A stretch of DNA of 64,000 bases from Thauera aromatica_A (lineage in GTDB: Bacteria; Pseudomonadota; Gammaproteobacteria; Burkholderiales; Rhodocyclaceae). Shown piece after piece: positions 25,900 to 35,327 of the stretch. Numbering within the stretch: the first letter of the stretch is position 1; each line of letters begins with the position of its first letter. A model generated the notes under the pieces. The model saw nothing but the letters and a program-made list of their open reading frames with translations. It did not search any database and was not told the origin of the DNA. The translations under genes were made by a program, and so were the position numbers. The stretch lies in contig NZ_JALLIK010000101.1 in the NCBI RefSeq assembly GCF_023093595.1, positions 1 through 64,000 of the forward strand, written 5' to 3'.

Positions 25900-25945
25900 C
25901 GCAGACTCCGGGTCACGGGGGAAAAGCGGGAAGGATTCGGGGGGT

Positions 25946-26902
25946 TCAGCGCCGTGCATGGCCGCGGAACGGAGTGTAGTGGGCGCGCGCCGCCTTCGGG
26001 CCGAGCCAGCCCGGCACCGCCGCCTCGATCGCGGTGGGCTGCAGGCCGAAGGGCAGCGGCACGCCGTGGGCGACGTTGTCGACTTTCATCGAACGCACGT
26101 TGTCGCGGCTCATCAGCGGTTGCGGCGCAAGCTCCATCAGGCGTGCCTGCAGCATCGCCAGTCCTTCGGGCAGGGGCAGCACGAGGCGCGGCCTGGCGGT
26201 CAGCGCGGCGACGTAGTCGACGAGCTGGCGCAGGGTGTAGACGGTGGGGCCGGCGAGCTCATAGGTCTGGCCGGCGGCTTCGGGGCGGACCAGGCACTGG
26301 TACATGACTTCGGCCACGTCCTCCACGTGCACCGGCTGGAAGCGCGTGCCGGCGCCGGCCAGGGGCAGGACCGGGAAGCGGGCGACGAGCCCGGCGAACA
26401 GGTTGAGGAAGTGGTCGCCGCGGCCGAACACCACCGAGGGCCGCAGGATCGTCCAGGCGAGGTCCGCGCCGGCGGCGCGGATCGCCGTTTCTCCGGCCGC
26501 TTTCGAGCGCTGGTACTCGGAGGGGCCGTCGCTGCTGGCGCCCAGCGCGCTGATGTGCACCAGCCGCGGCACGGCAGCGGCGCGACAGGCGGTGATGATC
26601 TTCTGCGGCAGCTCGACATGGGCACGGGCGAAATCCGGGCCGTAGGGGGTGCCTGGGCGCGAGTGGAGGATGCCGACCATGCTGACCACCGCGTCGGCGC
26701 CGTCGACCAGATCGGCGAGGGTCGCGGGGTCATGGACGTCGGCCTCGACCACTTCCACCGTGGGCAGCAGCAGCAGGGCACCGGCGCGGCTGCGGCGGCG
26801 GGTCGGAACGAGCAGGTTCATTCCTGCGGCCGACAGGCGGTTGGCGATGGCGCTACCGATAAAGCCGGAACCGCCGATGAGGACGACGCGTTGGGGAATC
26901 AT
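25946..26902 (-). CDS. NAD(P)-binding epimerase/reductase, NDUFA9-like atypical SDR
   Basis: A 318-residue atypical short-chain dehydrogenase. The Rossmann motif VVLIGGSGFIGSAIANRLSA (about 6-25) is intact, followed by VVSMVGIL, LVHISALGAS, an EYQRSKAAGE segment in place of the usual YxxxK, and ILRPSVVFGRGDHFLNLFA. This pattern matches the complex I NDUFA9-like group and similar bacterial nucleoside-diphosphate-sugar epimerase relatives, often without catalytic activity but binding NADPH. A role in quinone or complex I assembly is possible but inferred. It lies between slt (89 bases upstream) and the GST gene on the same strand. Confidence 0.82.
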   Translation of the reverse strand: MIPQRVVLIGGSGFIGSAIANRLSAAGMNLLVPTRRRSRAGALLLLPTVEVVEADVHDPATLADLVDGADAVVSMVGILHSRPGTPYGPDFARAHVELPQKIITACRAAAVPRLVHISALGASSDGPSEYQRSKAAGETAIRAAGADLAWTILRPSVVFGRGDHFLNLFAGLVARFPVLPLAGAGTRFQPVHVEDVAEVMYQCLVRPEAAGQTYELAGPTVYTLRQLVDYVAALTARPRLVLPLPEGLAMLQARLMELAPQPLMSRDNVRSMKVDNVAHGVPLPFGLQPTAIEAAVPGWLGPKAARAHYTPFRGHARR

Positions 26903-26991
26903 GGCCTGGCTCGCTCGATGAGGTTGATCGGTGGGGCCGCTGCGCGAAGCCGGCGGCGGTGGCAAGGATGCGATGTGCGTTTTCCGAAAGC

Positions 26992-28932
26992 TTACTCGCT
27001 GGCGAGGCCGGGGGCGACCGTGCCGAGCCGTGCCTGCAGTGACTGCGGCCTTTTTTCCAGCATCGCCGAATACACCACGGCGTTGGACAGCACTTTCTTG
27101 ACGTAGTCGCGGGTTTCGTCGAAGGGGATGGTTTCGACGTAGATTGCGCCTTCGAGCGGCACGGCATCGCGCCAGCGCCGGGCGCGGCCGGGGCCGGCGT
27201 TGTAGCCGGCGCTGGCCAGCACCGGGTGGTGGTCGAGTCCTTCCATGATCAGGCGCATGTAGCCGGTGCCGAGCAGGACGTTGGTGTGCGGCTCGCTCAA
27301 GCGGCGCGGGTGGTAGTCGCGCAGGCCGATCTTGCCGGCGACCCACTTGGCGGTGGCGGGCATCACCTGCATCAGCCCCTGGGCGCCGGCACTGGAGCGG
27401 GCCGGTGCGGCAAAGCGGCTTTCCTGGCGCATCAGCCCATACACCCAGCCCAGATCGAGCCCCTGGGCGCGGACCTGGGGCTCGATCAGGTCGCGGTACG
27501 GAGTCAGGAAGCGCAGTTCGAAGTTGCTGCGCGAGTTGGCCAGTTCGGCGGTATTGATCGCGCGGTCGTAGAGCTCGTGGCGCAACGCCAGGTGGGCGGC
27601 GGCGAGGCGGAAGGCCTCGTCGCGGTCGCGCACGCCCCAGATCCATTCGCGCAGGGCTTCGGTGCGCAGATCGAGCCGGTAGAGCGCCAGCGCGCGGCGC
27701 AGGCTGGGGTCGCGTTCGGCTTCTTCCAGGCGTGCGCGCGGCAGCGGTGCGGTGGCCGGCGGCGGGGCGAAGGCGTGGCCGAGGGCTTCGCCCGCCAGCA
27801 TGCCGTAGAAGTGGGCTTCGCCGGCGATGCGGCGGAACAAGGCCTCGGCCTGCCCGGCCTCGCCGGAAGCGGCGTAGGCCCGGCCGAGCCAGTAGGTCCA
27901 GTCGGCGCTGTCGCGCTCGTCGACGGGCATCTGCTCGATGGCGTCGCGCACCGCCTGCCAGTCCTGCGTGCGCAGCGCCGTCCGCACTCGCCAGGCGCGC
28001 TGCAACGGAGTGCTGTCGATAGTGCCGGCGGCGGCGAAGAGGGCGCCGGCCTCGGGTAACTGGTCGATCGCGGCATGGGTGGCGATGACCAGGTGGGCGT
28101 AGCTGCGCTCGTCGGCGCCGAGGCGGTCCTGGATGCGCAGCAGACGGGCGTGCGCCGCGCGTGCATCCTCGCGCGCCAGGCGTGCCAGTGCGGCCAGTGC
28201 CAGTTCGCGCCCGGCGCGGGTGACGGCGAAATTGGCCGGCAGGCGGTCGAGCCAGGGGGCAGGTGAGCGGATGGCCTGCTCCAGGCTGGCCGCGGCCGGT
28301 GCCGCGGCGGGAGGCAGCAGGGACAGGCTGGCGAGTGCGGTGTTCGGCGTGCGGCTGTCGATCTGGCGACGGATCCGCCACCAGACGCGCTCTTCGTCCA
28401 CCTGGCCGCTTGCTGCAGCGTTGCGGAGCGGCAGTTCGCAGGCGGCGGGGGCGTCGCGCAGCGTATCCCAGCGGGCGGCGACTTCACGGGCGGCGTTGGC
28501 GTCACCGGTCAGCAGGCGCGCCGTCCACGCGGTGCAGCGCAGCTCGGCATCGGGCTGGCGGAGTTGCGGATAAAGCTGCAGGAACGCGGCCCAGTCGCTG
28601 TCGTTGGCGAGGCGGCGCAGCCAGTCGGCGCGCAGGCGTTCGGCGAGGTTGCTGTCTGGCGCGGCGGCGAGGAAGGCCTCCAATTCGGCTGTGGGCGGCG
28701 GCTCGCTGCGGGCGAGCTTGTTGACCAGCAGCCAGTAGCGCGGGTACAGATCGAGCGGGTGGGGGGTGGATACGGCGGCGAGCCGCTCCAGGGTTTCGCG
28801 GTCGCCGCTGCGTAGCGCCTCGCGGGCAGCGAGGATGCGTTGTCCGGCGTCGGCGTCGGGGGATTGTGCGTGGAGCAGGCCCGGAAACAGGGCGGCCGTG
28901 GCAAACAGGCTTGCCCAGAACGTTTTTTTCAT
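26992..28932 (-). CDS. slt: soluble lytic murein transglycosylase
   Basis: A 646-residue periplasmic enzyme with a signal peptide (MKKTFWAS..LLHAQ). A long alpha-superhelical U/L-domain made of short helical repeats (about 25-440) precedes the SLT catalytic domain. Its catalytic glutamate is in LMRQESRFAAPA, followed by SAGAQGLMQVMPATAKWVAG and ASAGYNAGPGRARRW, typical of Slt70. The enzyme cleaves the MurNAc-GlcNAc bond forming 1,6-anhydro ends during murein turnover. The start at 28932 is given by the signal peptide; the longer reading frame upstream overlaps fau antisense and is not real. Divergent from fau by 42 bases. Confidence 0.9.
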   Translation of the reverse strand: MKKTFWASLFATAALFPGLLHAQSPDADAGQRILAAREALRSGDRETLERLAAVSTPHPLDLYPRYWLLVNKLARSEPPPTAELEAFLAAAPDSNLAERLRADWLRRLANDSDWAAFLQLYPQLRQPDAELRCTAWTARLLTGDANAAREVAARWDTLRDAPAACELPLRNAAASGQVDEERVWWRIRRQIDSRTPNTALASLSLLPPAAAPAAASLEQAIRSPAPWLDRLPANFAVTRAGRELALAALARLAREDARAAHARLLRIQDRLGADERSYAHLVIATHAAIDQLPEAGALFAAAGTIDSTPLQRAWRVRTALRTQDWQAVRDAIEQMPVDERDSADWTYWLGRAYAASGEAGQAEALFRRIAGEAHFYGMLAGEALGHAFAPPPATAPLPRARLEEAERDPSLRRALALYRLDLRTEALREWIWGVRDRDEAFRLAAAHLALRHELYDRAINTAELANSRSNFELRFLTPYRDLIEPQVRAQGLDLGWVYGLMRQESRFAAPARSSAGAQGLMQVMPATAKWVAGKIGLRDYHPRRLSEPHTNVLLGTGYMRLIMEGLDHHPVLASAGYNAGPGRARRWRDAVPLEGAIYVETIPFDETRDYVKKVLSNAVVYSAMLEKRPQSLQARLGTVAPGLASE

Positions 28933-28974
28933 GCCTAGTGATGCTTCTGATCGGGTACTCAACATAGCACAGCG

Positions 28975-29595
28975 ATGACCTCCGTTCCCCTCTCCGGAAT
29001 CGACAACGACGCGCGTCGCAAGCGGATGCGCGAGCATGCCCTGAAGTTGCGCCACGCCTTGCCCGCGGAGACCCGCGCCGTGCTCACCCTGCGCCTTGGC
29101 CGCCACCTCGACCGGCTGTTGGCGGATTTGCAGCCGGCCTCGCTGGGGTTTTGCTGGCCCTACCGCGCCGAGCCCGACCTGCGCGACTGGGTCCGGCGCT
29201 GGCTGGCGGCGGCCCCGGGGCGGGTGGCGGCTCTGCCGGTGGTGGTGGAACGCCACGCGCCGATGCTGTTCCGCCCGTGGACGCCGGGCGTGCCGATGCC
29301 GCTCGACCGCCATGGCATTCCCCATCCGGCCGCGGGCGAGAGCCTGGTGCCCGACGTGCTGCTGGTGCCGCTCAATGCCTTCGACGACCGCGGCTACCGC
29401 CTCGGTTACGGCGGCGGTTATTTCGACCGCACCTTGGCGGTCATATCGACCGTCGCGGTCGGTGTCGGCTTCGAACTCGGGCGGGTTCCGGACACCCTGC
29501 CGCAGGCGCACGACCGGCCGATGGACTGGCTCGCGACCGAAGCCGGGGTGATGAGGGCACGGCGTACGCCGCAGTCGTGCCGACCTTCCCTTTGA
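28975..29595 (+). CDS. 5-formyltetrahydrofolate cyclo-ligase
   Basis: A 206-residue cytosolic enzyme converting 5-formyl-THF plus ATP to 5,10-methenyl-THF, recycling the folate formed by SHMT side reaction. The N-terminal basic helix RRKRMREHALKLRHAL, the folate-binding PYRAEPDL segment and the ATP-binding NAFDDRGYRLGYGGGYFD motif are characteristic. It is divergent from slt with 42 bases between starts, and convergent with ilvA with a 13-base gap. The last 15 residues are basic and variable. Confidence 0.9.
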   Translation: MTSVPLSGIDNDARRKRMREHALKLRHALPAETRAVLTLRLGRHLDRLLADLQPASLGFCWPYRAEPDLRDWVRRWLAAAPGRVAALPVVVERHAPMLFRPWTPGVPMPLDRHGIPHPAAGESLVPDVLLVPLNAFDDRGYRLGYGGGYFDRTLAVISTVAVGVGFELGRVPDTLPQAHDRPMDWLATEAGVMRARRTPQSCRPSL

Positions 29596-29608
29596 GCCGC
29601 CGGTGCGC

Positions 29609-31138
29609 TCAGCCGCCGGTACCGGAGAGAAACAGGCGGTAGGCCGGGTTGTCGCTTTCGGCGACGTATTCGTAGCCCAGGCGCTGGAGGAAGTCGGCGA
29701 ACGCCGGCTTGTCCGCGGGGGGGACCTGCATGCCGACGAGGACGCGGCCGAAGTCCGAGCCGTGGTTGCGGTAGTGGAACAGCGAGATGTTCCAGTCCGA
29801 GCGCAGGTTGGCGAGGAACTTCATCAGCGCGCCGGGGCGTTCCGGGAAGGTGAAGCGGTACACGACTTCGTGGTCGGCCTGCGGCGAGCGTCCGCCGACC
29901 ATGTAGCGCACATGGGTCTTCGCCATCTCGTCGTCGGTGAGGTCGAGCGCAGGCAGTTCGTGGCGTGCGAGCATCTCGACCAGGCGGCCGATTTCACTGC
30001 GGTTGTGTACGGTGACGCCGACGAAGATGTGGGCGAGCGCGGTGTCGGCGTAGCGATAGTTGAATTCGGTGATGTTGCGGTTGCCGATCACGCTGATGAA
30101 TTTCCGGAACGAGCCCGGTTTTTCGGGAATCGTCACCGCCAGCACCGCCTCGCGCTGTTCGCCGAGCTCGGCGCGTTCGGCGATGAAGCGCAGGCGGTCG
30201 AAATTCATGTTCGCCCCCGAGGCCACCGCGACCAGGCTCTTGTCGCGCAGCTTGTGGCGGCGGGCGTATTCCTTGGCGCCGGCCACGGCGAGTGCGCCGG
30301 AAGGTTCGAGGATGGAGCGGGTGTCCTCGAAGACGTCCTTGATCGCGGCGCAGATGGCATCGTTGTCGACCAGGATCATCTCGTCCACGTATTGCTGGCA
30401 GAGGCGGAAAGTCTCGTCGCCGACGCGCTTGACCGCGGTGCCGTCGGCGAAGATGCCGACCTGCTCGAGCTCCACCGGACGCCCTTCGGCGAACGACAGC
30501 GTCATCGCGTTGGCGTCGACGGTCTCGACCCCGATGACCTTCGTCTCCGGGCGCAGGCGCTTGATGTAGGCGGCCACGCCGGCGAGCAGGCCGCCGCCGC
30601 CGACCGCGCAGAACACCGCATGGATCGGTTTCGGGTGGGCGCGCAGGATCTCCATGCCGATGGTGCCCTGGCCGGCGATCACGTCGGGGTCGTCGAAGGG
30701 GTGGACGAACGTCAGCTTCTCGTTCTTTTCCAGCTCTCTGGCATGGGCGTAGGCGTCGGAGTAGGACTCGCCGGCGAGCACCACTTCACCGCCGCGGGCC
30801 TTGACAGCGTCGATCTTGATCTGCGGTGTGGTGTCCGGCATCACGATCACCGCGCGCGCGCCCAGCTTCGCCGCCGACAGCGCCACGCCCTGGGCGTGGT
30901 TGCCGGCCGAGGCGCAGATCACTCCCCGGCGCAACGCCTGCGGCGACAGCCGGGCCATTTTGTTGTAGGCGCCACGGATCTTGAAGCTGAACACCGGCTG
31001 CATGTCCTCACGCTTGAGATAGATACGGTTGTGCGTGCGCGCCGACAGGTTGGCGGCGAGGTCAAGCGGGGTTTCGACGGCGACGTCGTACACCTGCGCG
31101 GTGAGGATGCGTTCCAGGTAGTCCGTGGGGGTGCTCAT
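29609..31138 (-). CDS. ilvA: threonine ammonia-lyase, biosynthetic
   Basis: A 509-residue cytosolic PLP enzyme making 2-oxobutanoate from threonine at the start of isoleucine synthesis. The PLP lysine is in FSFKIRGAYNKM near residue 55; the phosphate-binding loop is AVGGGGLLAGVA near 185. Two ACT-like regulatory domains follow (about 330-410 and 425-509), as in the long biosynthetic form feedback-inhibited by isoleucine. The start at 31138 (MSTPTDYL) agrees with the family; the frame stays open further upstream. Convergent with fau. No leader peptide or attenuator was recognised in the 137-base upstream gap. Confidence 0.93.
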   Translation of the reverse strand: MSTPTDYLERILTAQVYDVAVETPLDLAANLSARTHNRIYLKREDMQPVFSFKIRGAYNKMARLSPQALRRGVICASAGNHAQGVALSAAKLGARAVIVMPDTTPQIKIDAVKARGGEVVLAGESYSDAYAHARELEKNEKLTFVHPFDDPDVIAGQGTIGMEILRAHPKPIHAVFCAVGGGGLLAGVAAYIKRLRPETKVIGVETVDANAMTLSFAEGRPVELEQVGIFADGTAVKRVGDETFRLCQQYVDEMILVDNDAICAAIKDVFEDTRSILEPSGALAVAGAKEYARRHKLRDKSLVAVASGANMNFDRLRFIAERAELGEQREAVLAVTIPEKPGSFRKFISVIGNRNITEFNYRYADTALAHIFVGVTVHNRSEIGRLVEMLARHELPALDLTDDEMAKTHVRYMVGGRSPQADHEVVYRFTFPERPGALMKFLANLRSDWNISLFHYRNHGSDFGRVLVGMQVPPADKPAFADFLQRLGYEYVAESDNPAYRLFLSGTGG

Positions 31139-31275
31139 GGCCGGCTCGTGCTCTGCTGCAAAGCGTTCGAGCGTAACAGTCGATCCTCCTTCGCTGCAAG
31201 CCCGGGGGACGAGCCGGTTCCGGGGGCATGCCGCGCCGGCATGCCCGGTGGCCGCTGTGTCCCGCGCCGTTGCGC

Positions 31276-32223
31276 TCAGGTGTCGCTGGCGCCCGGAATG
31301 CCCCGCATGGCCCGGGCCTGGCGGTCGATGAATTCCTGGGTGGAGTCGATGCCGCGCAGCTGGAGGATGGTCGAGCGTACCGCGGCTTCGAGCAGGACCG
31401 CGAGGTTGCGGCCGGCGGCGACCGGCAGCACCACGCGCGCGACGCGCACGCCGAGGATGTCCTGCTGTTCCTGCTGCAGCGGCAGGCGGCTGGGATCGCC
31501 GGCGCCGGGCTGGCGGCGCTGGAGATGGCACACCAGGCGCAGGCGCATCTTCCGCCGGCAGGCCGTCTCGCCGAAGATGGTGCGGATGTTGAGGATGCCC
31601 AGGCCGCGCACTTCGATGAAGTCCTGCAACATTTCGGGCGCGCGCCCTTCCAGCACCGCGGGGGCGATGCGCGACAGCTCGACGATGTCGTCGGCGACCA
31701 GTCCGTGTCCGCGGGAAATCAGCTCGAGGGCGAGTTCGGACTTGCCCGCCCCCGAGTCGCCGGTGATGAGCACGCCGAGGCCGAGCACGTCCATGAACAC
31801 CCCGTGCAGGGAGGTCTTCTCGGCGAGCTCGCGCGACAAGTGCAGGCGCAGCAGATCGATGACGCTGGCCGACGGCTGCGGGGTGGTAAACAGCGCTACA
31901 TCGTAGGTCTGGCAGGCGCCCAGGAGGACGGTCGACGCTTCGCAGCCATCGGCGACGATGATCGCCGGCGGGCGCGCCGCGAGGATTTCCTTGATGTGGT
32001 GCGAAACCTTGTCGTAGGACTGGCGGATCGACCAGGCCAGTTCGGCGGCGCCGAGGACCTGGAGGCGGGAAGGGTGGATCAGGTTGAGGTGGCCGACCAG
32101 ATCGGCCGGCCAGATGCGTTCGTCGGCGACGGAAATGCGGACGTCCAGCCGGCCGCTCACATGGGTGAGCTGCAGGCTGTGGCGGTGGACTTCATACAGC
32201 CGCGCGACGCTGGTCTGACGCAT
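31276..32223 (-). CDS. hprK: HPr kinase/phosphorylase
   Basis: A 315-residue cytosolic enzyme that phosphorylates and dephosphorylates a serine of HPr-type proteins. The Walker A motif ITGDSGAGKSELALELI is near residue 152, and the signature EVRGLGILNIRTIFGE follows at about 205. In Proteobacteria it belongs to the nitrogen-PTS regulatory branch linked to rpoN and ptsN. The start codon lies inside ptsN (32-base overlap), so the two are translationally coupled. The ptsO/ptsI partners are not in the window. Confidence 0.93.
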   Translation of the reverse strand: MRQTSVARLYEVHRHSLQLTHVSGRLDVRISVADERIWPADLVGHLNLIHPSRLQVLGAAELAWSIRQSYDKVSHHIKEILAARPPAIIVADGCEASTVLLGACQTYDVALFTTPQPSASVIDLLRLHLSRELAEKTSLHGVFMDVLGLGVLITGDSGAGKSELALELISRGHGLVADDIVELSRIAPAVLEGRAPEMLQDFIEVRGLGILNIRTIFGETACRRKMRLRLVCHLQRRQPGAGDPSRLPLQQEQQDILGVRVARVVLPVAAGRNLAVLLEAAVRSTILQLRGIDSTQEFIDRQARAMRGIPGASDT

Positions 32224-32677
32224 CGGCGCCCCAGTTCAGGAACATCCGGTGGATGGTGGCCGCGTCCGGGGCGCTCTGCAGGGTGTCGCGGAAATCGCGG
32301 TCGCTGAACATCTGGGCGAGCTCGGAGAGCAACTGCAGGTGGGTCTCGTTGGCCTGCTCGGGAACCAGCAGGACGAACAGCATGTTCACCGGGCGGCCGT
32401 CGGGGGCATCGAACTGCACGGGGGCGGCCAGGCGCAGGAAGGCGCCGGCGGCCTCCTTGAGCCCCTTGATGCGGCCGTGGGGAATGGCGATTCCCTGGCC
32501 CAGGCCGGTGGAGCCGAGACGTTCGCGGGTAAACAGACTGTCGAACACCGTGCTGCGGGCGATGCCCTGGTTGTTCTCGAAAAGAAGGCCAGCCTGTTCG
32601 AAGACGCGTTTCTTGCTGCTGGCTTCGAGGTCGACCACCACGTTGGACAGTGGCAGGAGTTGGGGTATGAGGCTCAT
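32192..32677 (-). CDS. ptsN: PTS IIA-like nitrogen regulatory protein PtsN
   Basis: A 161-residue cytosolic EIIA-Ntr protein that is phosphorylated on a histidine by the nitrogen PTS and controls potassium transport, nitrogen and carbon responses. The active-site histidine lies in GLGQGIAIPHGRIKGLKEA near residue 67. The length is typical of the family. It overlaps hprK by 32 bases and follows hpf after 136 bases; a consensus -10 (TATAAT) within that gap suggests its own promoter in addition to read-through from rpoN-hpf. Confidence 0.92.
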   Translation of the reverse strand: MSLIPQLLPLSNVVVDLEASSKKRVFEQAGLLFENNQGIARSTVFDSLFTRERLGSTGLGQGIAIPHGRIKGLKEAAGAFLRLAAPVQFDAPDGRPVNMLFVLLVPEQANETHLQLLSELAQMFSDRDFRDTLQSAPDAATIHRMFLNWGADASDQRRAAV

Positions 32678-32773
32678 TCGCAGGGAAGTTTGTGCAGTGC
32701 CCGTGCCGCGGGTGCCTGGTGAGGCAGGGGAACGGCCCGGTCCGCATGTAAACGGCGACGTGAAAACGCGCGC

Positions 32774-32779
32774 ATTATA
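32774..32779 (-). promoter_or_regulatory. perfect -10 hexamer upstream of ptsN-hprK
   Basis: TATAAT on the minus strand (32779 to 32774) lies 97 bases before the ptsN start, in a short AT-rich stretch. A matching -35 at 16-18 bases is poor, so this is a candidate secondary promoter only. Confidence 0.4.
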
Positions 32780-32813
32780 AACGCAGCCCGGACCTTGAAC
32801 TGCAAAGAAAGCG

Positions 32814-33137
32814 TCAGGCTTCGGGAACCTGGTGCTTCAGCGCATCGTGGTTGTGCTCGGCCTGCTTCTGCTTGTATTTCTGCACCTGGCGGTCGAGCTT
32901 GTCGGCCATCGCGTCGATCGCCGCGTACAGGTCGGAATCGTCGCTTTCGACGAAGATGTCCTTGCCGCGCACATGCAGGGTGACTTCGGCTTTCTGCCTG
33001 AGCTTTTCCACCGAGAGGATCACCGCAACGCTGGTGACGTTGTCGAAATGGCGGATCACGCGATCCAGCTTCGAGCTCACGTAGTCACGGATGGCCGGGG
33101 TGACTTCGATATGGTGCCCGGTGATGTTGAGGTTCAT
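32814..33137 (-). CDS. hpf: ribosome hibernation promoting factor, short form
   Basis: A 107-residue cytosolic protein of the YfiA/HPF family, beginning MNLNITGHHIEVTPAIRDYV. It binds the 30S subunit in stationary phase and, in the short form, promotes 100S dimers together with RMF-like factors. There is no long-form C-terminal dimerisation domain. AGGAG precedes the ATG. The position directly downstream of rpoN is the classical proteobacterial arrangement. Confidence 0.92.
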   Translation of the reverse strand: MNLNITGHHIEVTPAIRDYVSSKLDRVIRHFDNVTSVAVILSVEKLRQKAEVTLHVRGKDIFVESDDSDLYAAIDAMADKLDRQVQKYKQKQAEHNHDALKHQVPEA

Positions 33138-33154
33138 GCTAGCTCCTGTTGATG

Positions 33155-34579
33155 TCAGATGGACTTGCGCAGACTGACCGGCGGAATATTCAGTGATTCG
33201 CGGTACTTGGCGATCGTGCGCCGTGCGACCACGATACCCTGCTGGCCTAAAACTTCTGCAATCCTGGCGTCGGATAGCGGTTTCTTGCTGTCTTCGGCAT
33301 CGACCAGCTGGCGAATCAGCGCACGAATCGCCGTTGATGATGCCGCCCCACCGGTGTCGGTGGCGACGTGGCTGCCGAAGAAATACTTGAGTTCGAATAC
33401 GCCGCGCGGGGTCGCCATGAATTTCTGCGTGGTGACGCGCGATACGGTGGATTCGTGCAGCTCGAGCTGGTCCGCGATCTCCCGGAGAGTGAGTGGCCGC
33501 ATCGCCACGTCTCCATGATCGAAGAACTGCCGCTGCTGGTCAACGATGGCCTGGGAAACGCGCAGGATGGTGTCGAAACGCTGCTGTACGTTCTTGATCA
33601 GCCAGCGCGCTTCCTGTAACTGGGCGCCGAGTCCGCCGCCCTGGGTGCGGTTCTGCTGCAGCAGGCTGGCGTACAGGCGGTTGATGCGCAGGCGCGGCAT
33701 GGCCTCCTGGTTGAGGCGCACCGTCCATTGCCCGCGAACCTTGCGCACGACGACGTCGGGCAGTATGTAGCGGGTCTCGTGTATGCCGTAGCGTGTGCCC
33801 GGATGCGGATCGAGACTGCAGATCAGGGCTTGGGCGGCGCGCAGGCCGTCGTCGTCGCAGCCGGTGAGCTTCTTCAGCCGGGCGAAATTGCGTTCGGCGA
33901 GCAGCGCCAGGTGCTTGTCGACGATCTCCAGCGCCAGTGCCCGGGTGTCGTCCTCGGGCAGGGTGCGCAGCTGCAGCGACAAGCATTCCTGCGGTGTGCG
34001 CGCGGCGATGCCGGCCGGATCGAGGTGCTGGACGTGATGCAGCGCGATCGCCAGGTCGTCGAATGCGACACCGGACTCGGGGGCGAGCAGTTCGAGGAGT
34101 TCTTCCAGCGGCTGGTGCAGGTAGCCGTCGTCGTCCAGAGCCTCGATGATCAGCCGCGCCAGCGCCCGGTCGCGGTCCGACAACGGGGACAGGGCGATCT
34201 GCTGGTCGAGGTGCTCGCGCAGCGAGATGCCGGCGGCCTGGAGATCCTGGTAGTCGGAGTCGTCGTCTTCGCTGCGGCTGTCGGCGCCCTGGCCGACGTT
34301 CGACCAGTCGATGCCTTCGTCCTCGGTGCCGTCGTGCGTGCGTGCGTCGGCCTCGCCCTCGGCGGCGGGGGACAGGGTGTCGCGCTCGGCTCCGGGTGAA
34401 GGCGGGGAGGCGTCCCCGCCTTCGTCGTCCTCGCGTTCGAGCATCGGGTTCTCGAGCAGGAAACGCTCGATTTCCTGGTTCAGCTCGATCGTCGACAGCT
34501 GCAGCAGCTTGATCGACTGCTGCAGCTGCGGGGTCAGCGTGAGGTGTTGGGAGAGCTTGAGCTGGAGGCTGGTTTTCAT
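33155..34579 (-). CDS. rpoN: RNA polymerase sigma-54 factor
   Basis: A 474-residue sigma factor for -24/-12 promoters that need enhancer-binding activators. Region I is the N-terminal Gln-rich helix (MKTSLQLKLSQHLTLTPQLQ); an acidic region II occupies about 50-110; the core-binding and HTH domains follow. The RpoN box ARRTIAKYRESLNIP that reads the -24 element is at the C-terminus. All domains are intact. It lies 22 bases downstream of lptB and 17 bases upstream of hpf on the same strand. Its presence predicts sigma-54-dependent nitrogen, pilus or flagellar control in this organism. Confidence 0.95.
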   Translation of the reverse strand: MKTSLQLKLSQHLTLTPQLQQSIKLLQLSTIELNQEIERFLLENPMLEREDDEGGDASPPSPGAERDTLSPAAEGEADARTHDGTEDEGIDWSNVGQGADSRSEDDDSDYQDLQAAGISLREHLDQQIALSPLSDRDRALARLIIEALDDDGYLHQPLEELLELLAPESGVAFDDLAIALHHVQHLDPAGIAARTPQECLSLQLRTLPEDDTRALALEIVDKHLALLAERNFARLKKLTGCDDDGLRAAQALICSLDPHPGTRYGIHETRYILPDVVVRKVRGQWTVRLNQEAMPRLRINRLYASLLQQNRTQGGGLGAQLQEARWLIKNVQQRFDTILRVSQAIVDQQRQFFDHGDVAMRPLTLREIADQLELHESTVSRVTTQKFMATPRGVFELKYFFGSHVATDTGGAASSTAIRALIRQLVDAEDSKKPLSDARIAEVLGQQGIVVARRTIAKYRESLNIPPVSLRKSI

Positions 34580-34601
34580 CGGCGGGAAGGCGCCCGGTGG
34601 G

Positions 34602-35327
34602 TCACAGGCGGAAATGCTCGCCGAGGTAGACCTGGCGCACCCGTTCGTTGTCGATGATGTCCGAAGGCCGGCCGCGGGCGAGGACCCGGCCTTCGCTGAT
34701 GATGTAGGCGTGGTCGCAGATGCCGAGCGTCTCGCGCACGTTGTGATCGGTGATCAGCACCCCGATGCCGCGCTCCTTGAGGAAGCGGATGATTTTCTGG
34801 ATGTCGATGACGGCGATCGGGTCGACCCCGGCGAAAGGCTCGTCGAGCAGGATCAGGCGCGGGTCGGTGGCCAGCGCGCGGGCGATCTCGCAGCGCCGGC
34901 GCTCGCCCCCGGACAGCGAGATCGCGGTGTTGTTGCGCAGGTGGCTGATCCCCAGCTCGTGCAGCAACTCGTCGAGGCGGGCGTCGATCTGGCGGCTGTC
35001 GCGTTCGCCCTGGAGTTCGAGCACGGCGCGGATGTTGTCGGCCACGCTGAGCTTGCGGAACACGCTCATTTCCTGCGGCAGGTAGGACAGGCCGAGGCGG
35101 GCGCGGGCATGGATCGGCAGATGGGTGAGGTCGGCGTTGTCCAGTTCGATCTGGCCGCCGTCGGCGCGTACCAGGCCGACGATCATGTAGAAGCAGGTGG
35201 TCTTGCCGGCACCGTTGGGGCCGAGCAGGCCGACGACTTCGCCGGCCCCGACTTCGAAGCCGACGTCATGGACGACGGTGCGCGCCTTGTAGCGCTTTTG
35301 CAGGCCGGTGACCTTAAGCAGACTCAT
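34602..35327 (-). CDS. lptB: LPS export ABC transporter ATP-binding protein LptB
   Basis: A 241-residue ATPase that powers the LptFG complex extracting lipopolysaccharide from the inner membrane. Walker A LLGPNGAGKTTCFYMIVG is at about 36-53, the signature ISLSGGERRRCEIARALA near 140 and Walker B LILLDEPFAGVDPI near 160; the switch His is in ITDHNVRETL. It normally sits behind lptC-lptA, but here recX is directly upstream and overlaps it by 14 bases, and no lptA or lptC gene is present between recA and rpoN. Downstream is rpoN. Confidence 0.94.
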   Translation of the reverse strand: MSLLKVTGLQKRYKARTVVHDVGFEVGAGEVVGLLGPNGAGKTTCFYMIVGLVRADGGQIELDNADLTHLPIHARARLGLSYLPQEMSVFRKLSVADNIRAVLELQGERDSRQIDARLDELLHELGISHLRNNTAISLSGGERRRCEIARALATDPRLILLDEPFAGVDPIAVIDIQKIIRFLKERGIGVLITDHNVRETLGICDHAYIISEGRVLARGRPSDIIDNERVRQVYLGEHFRL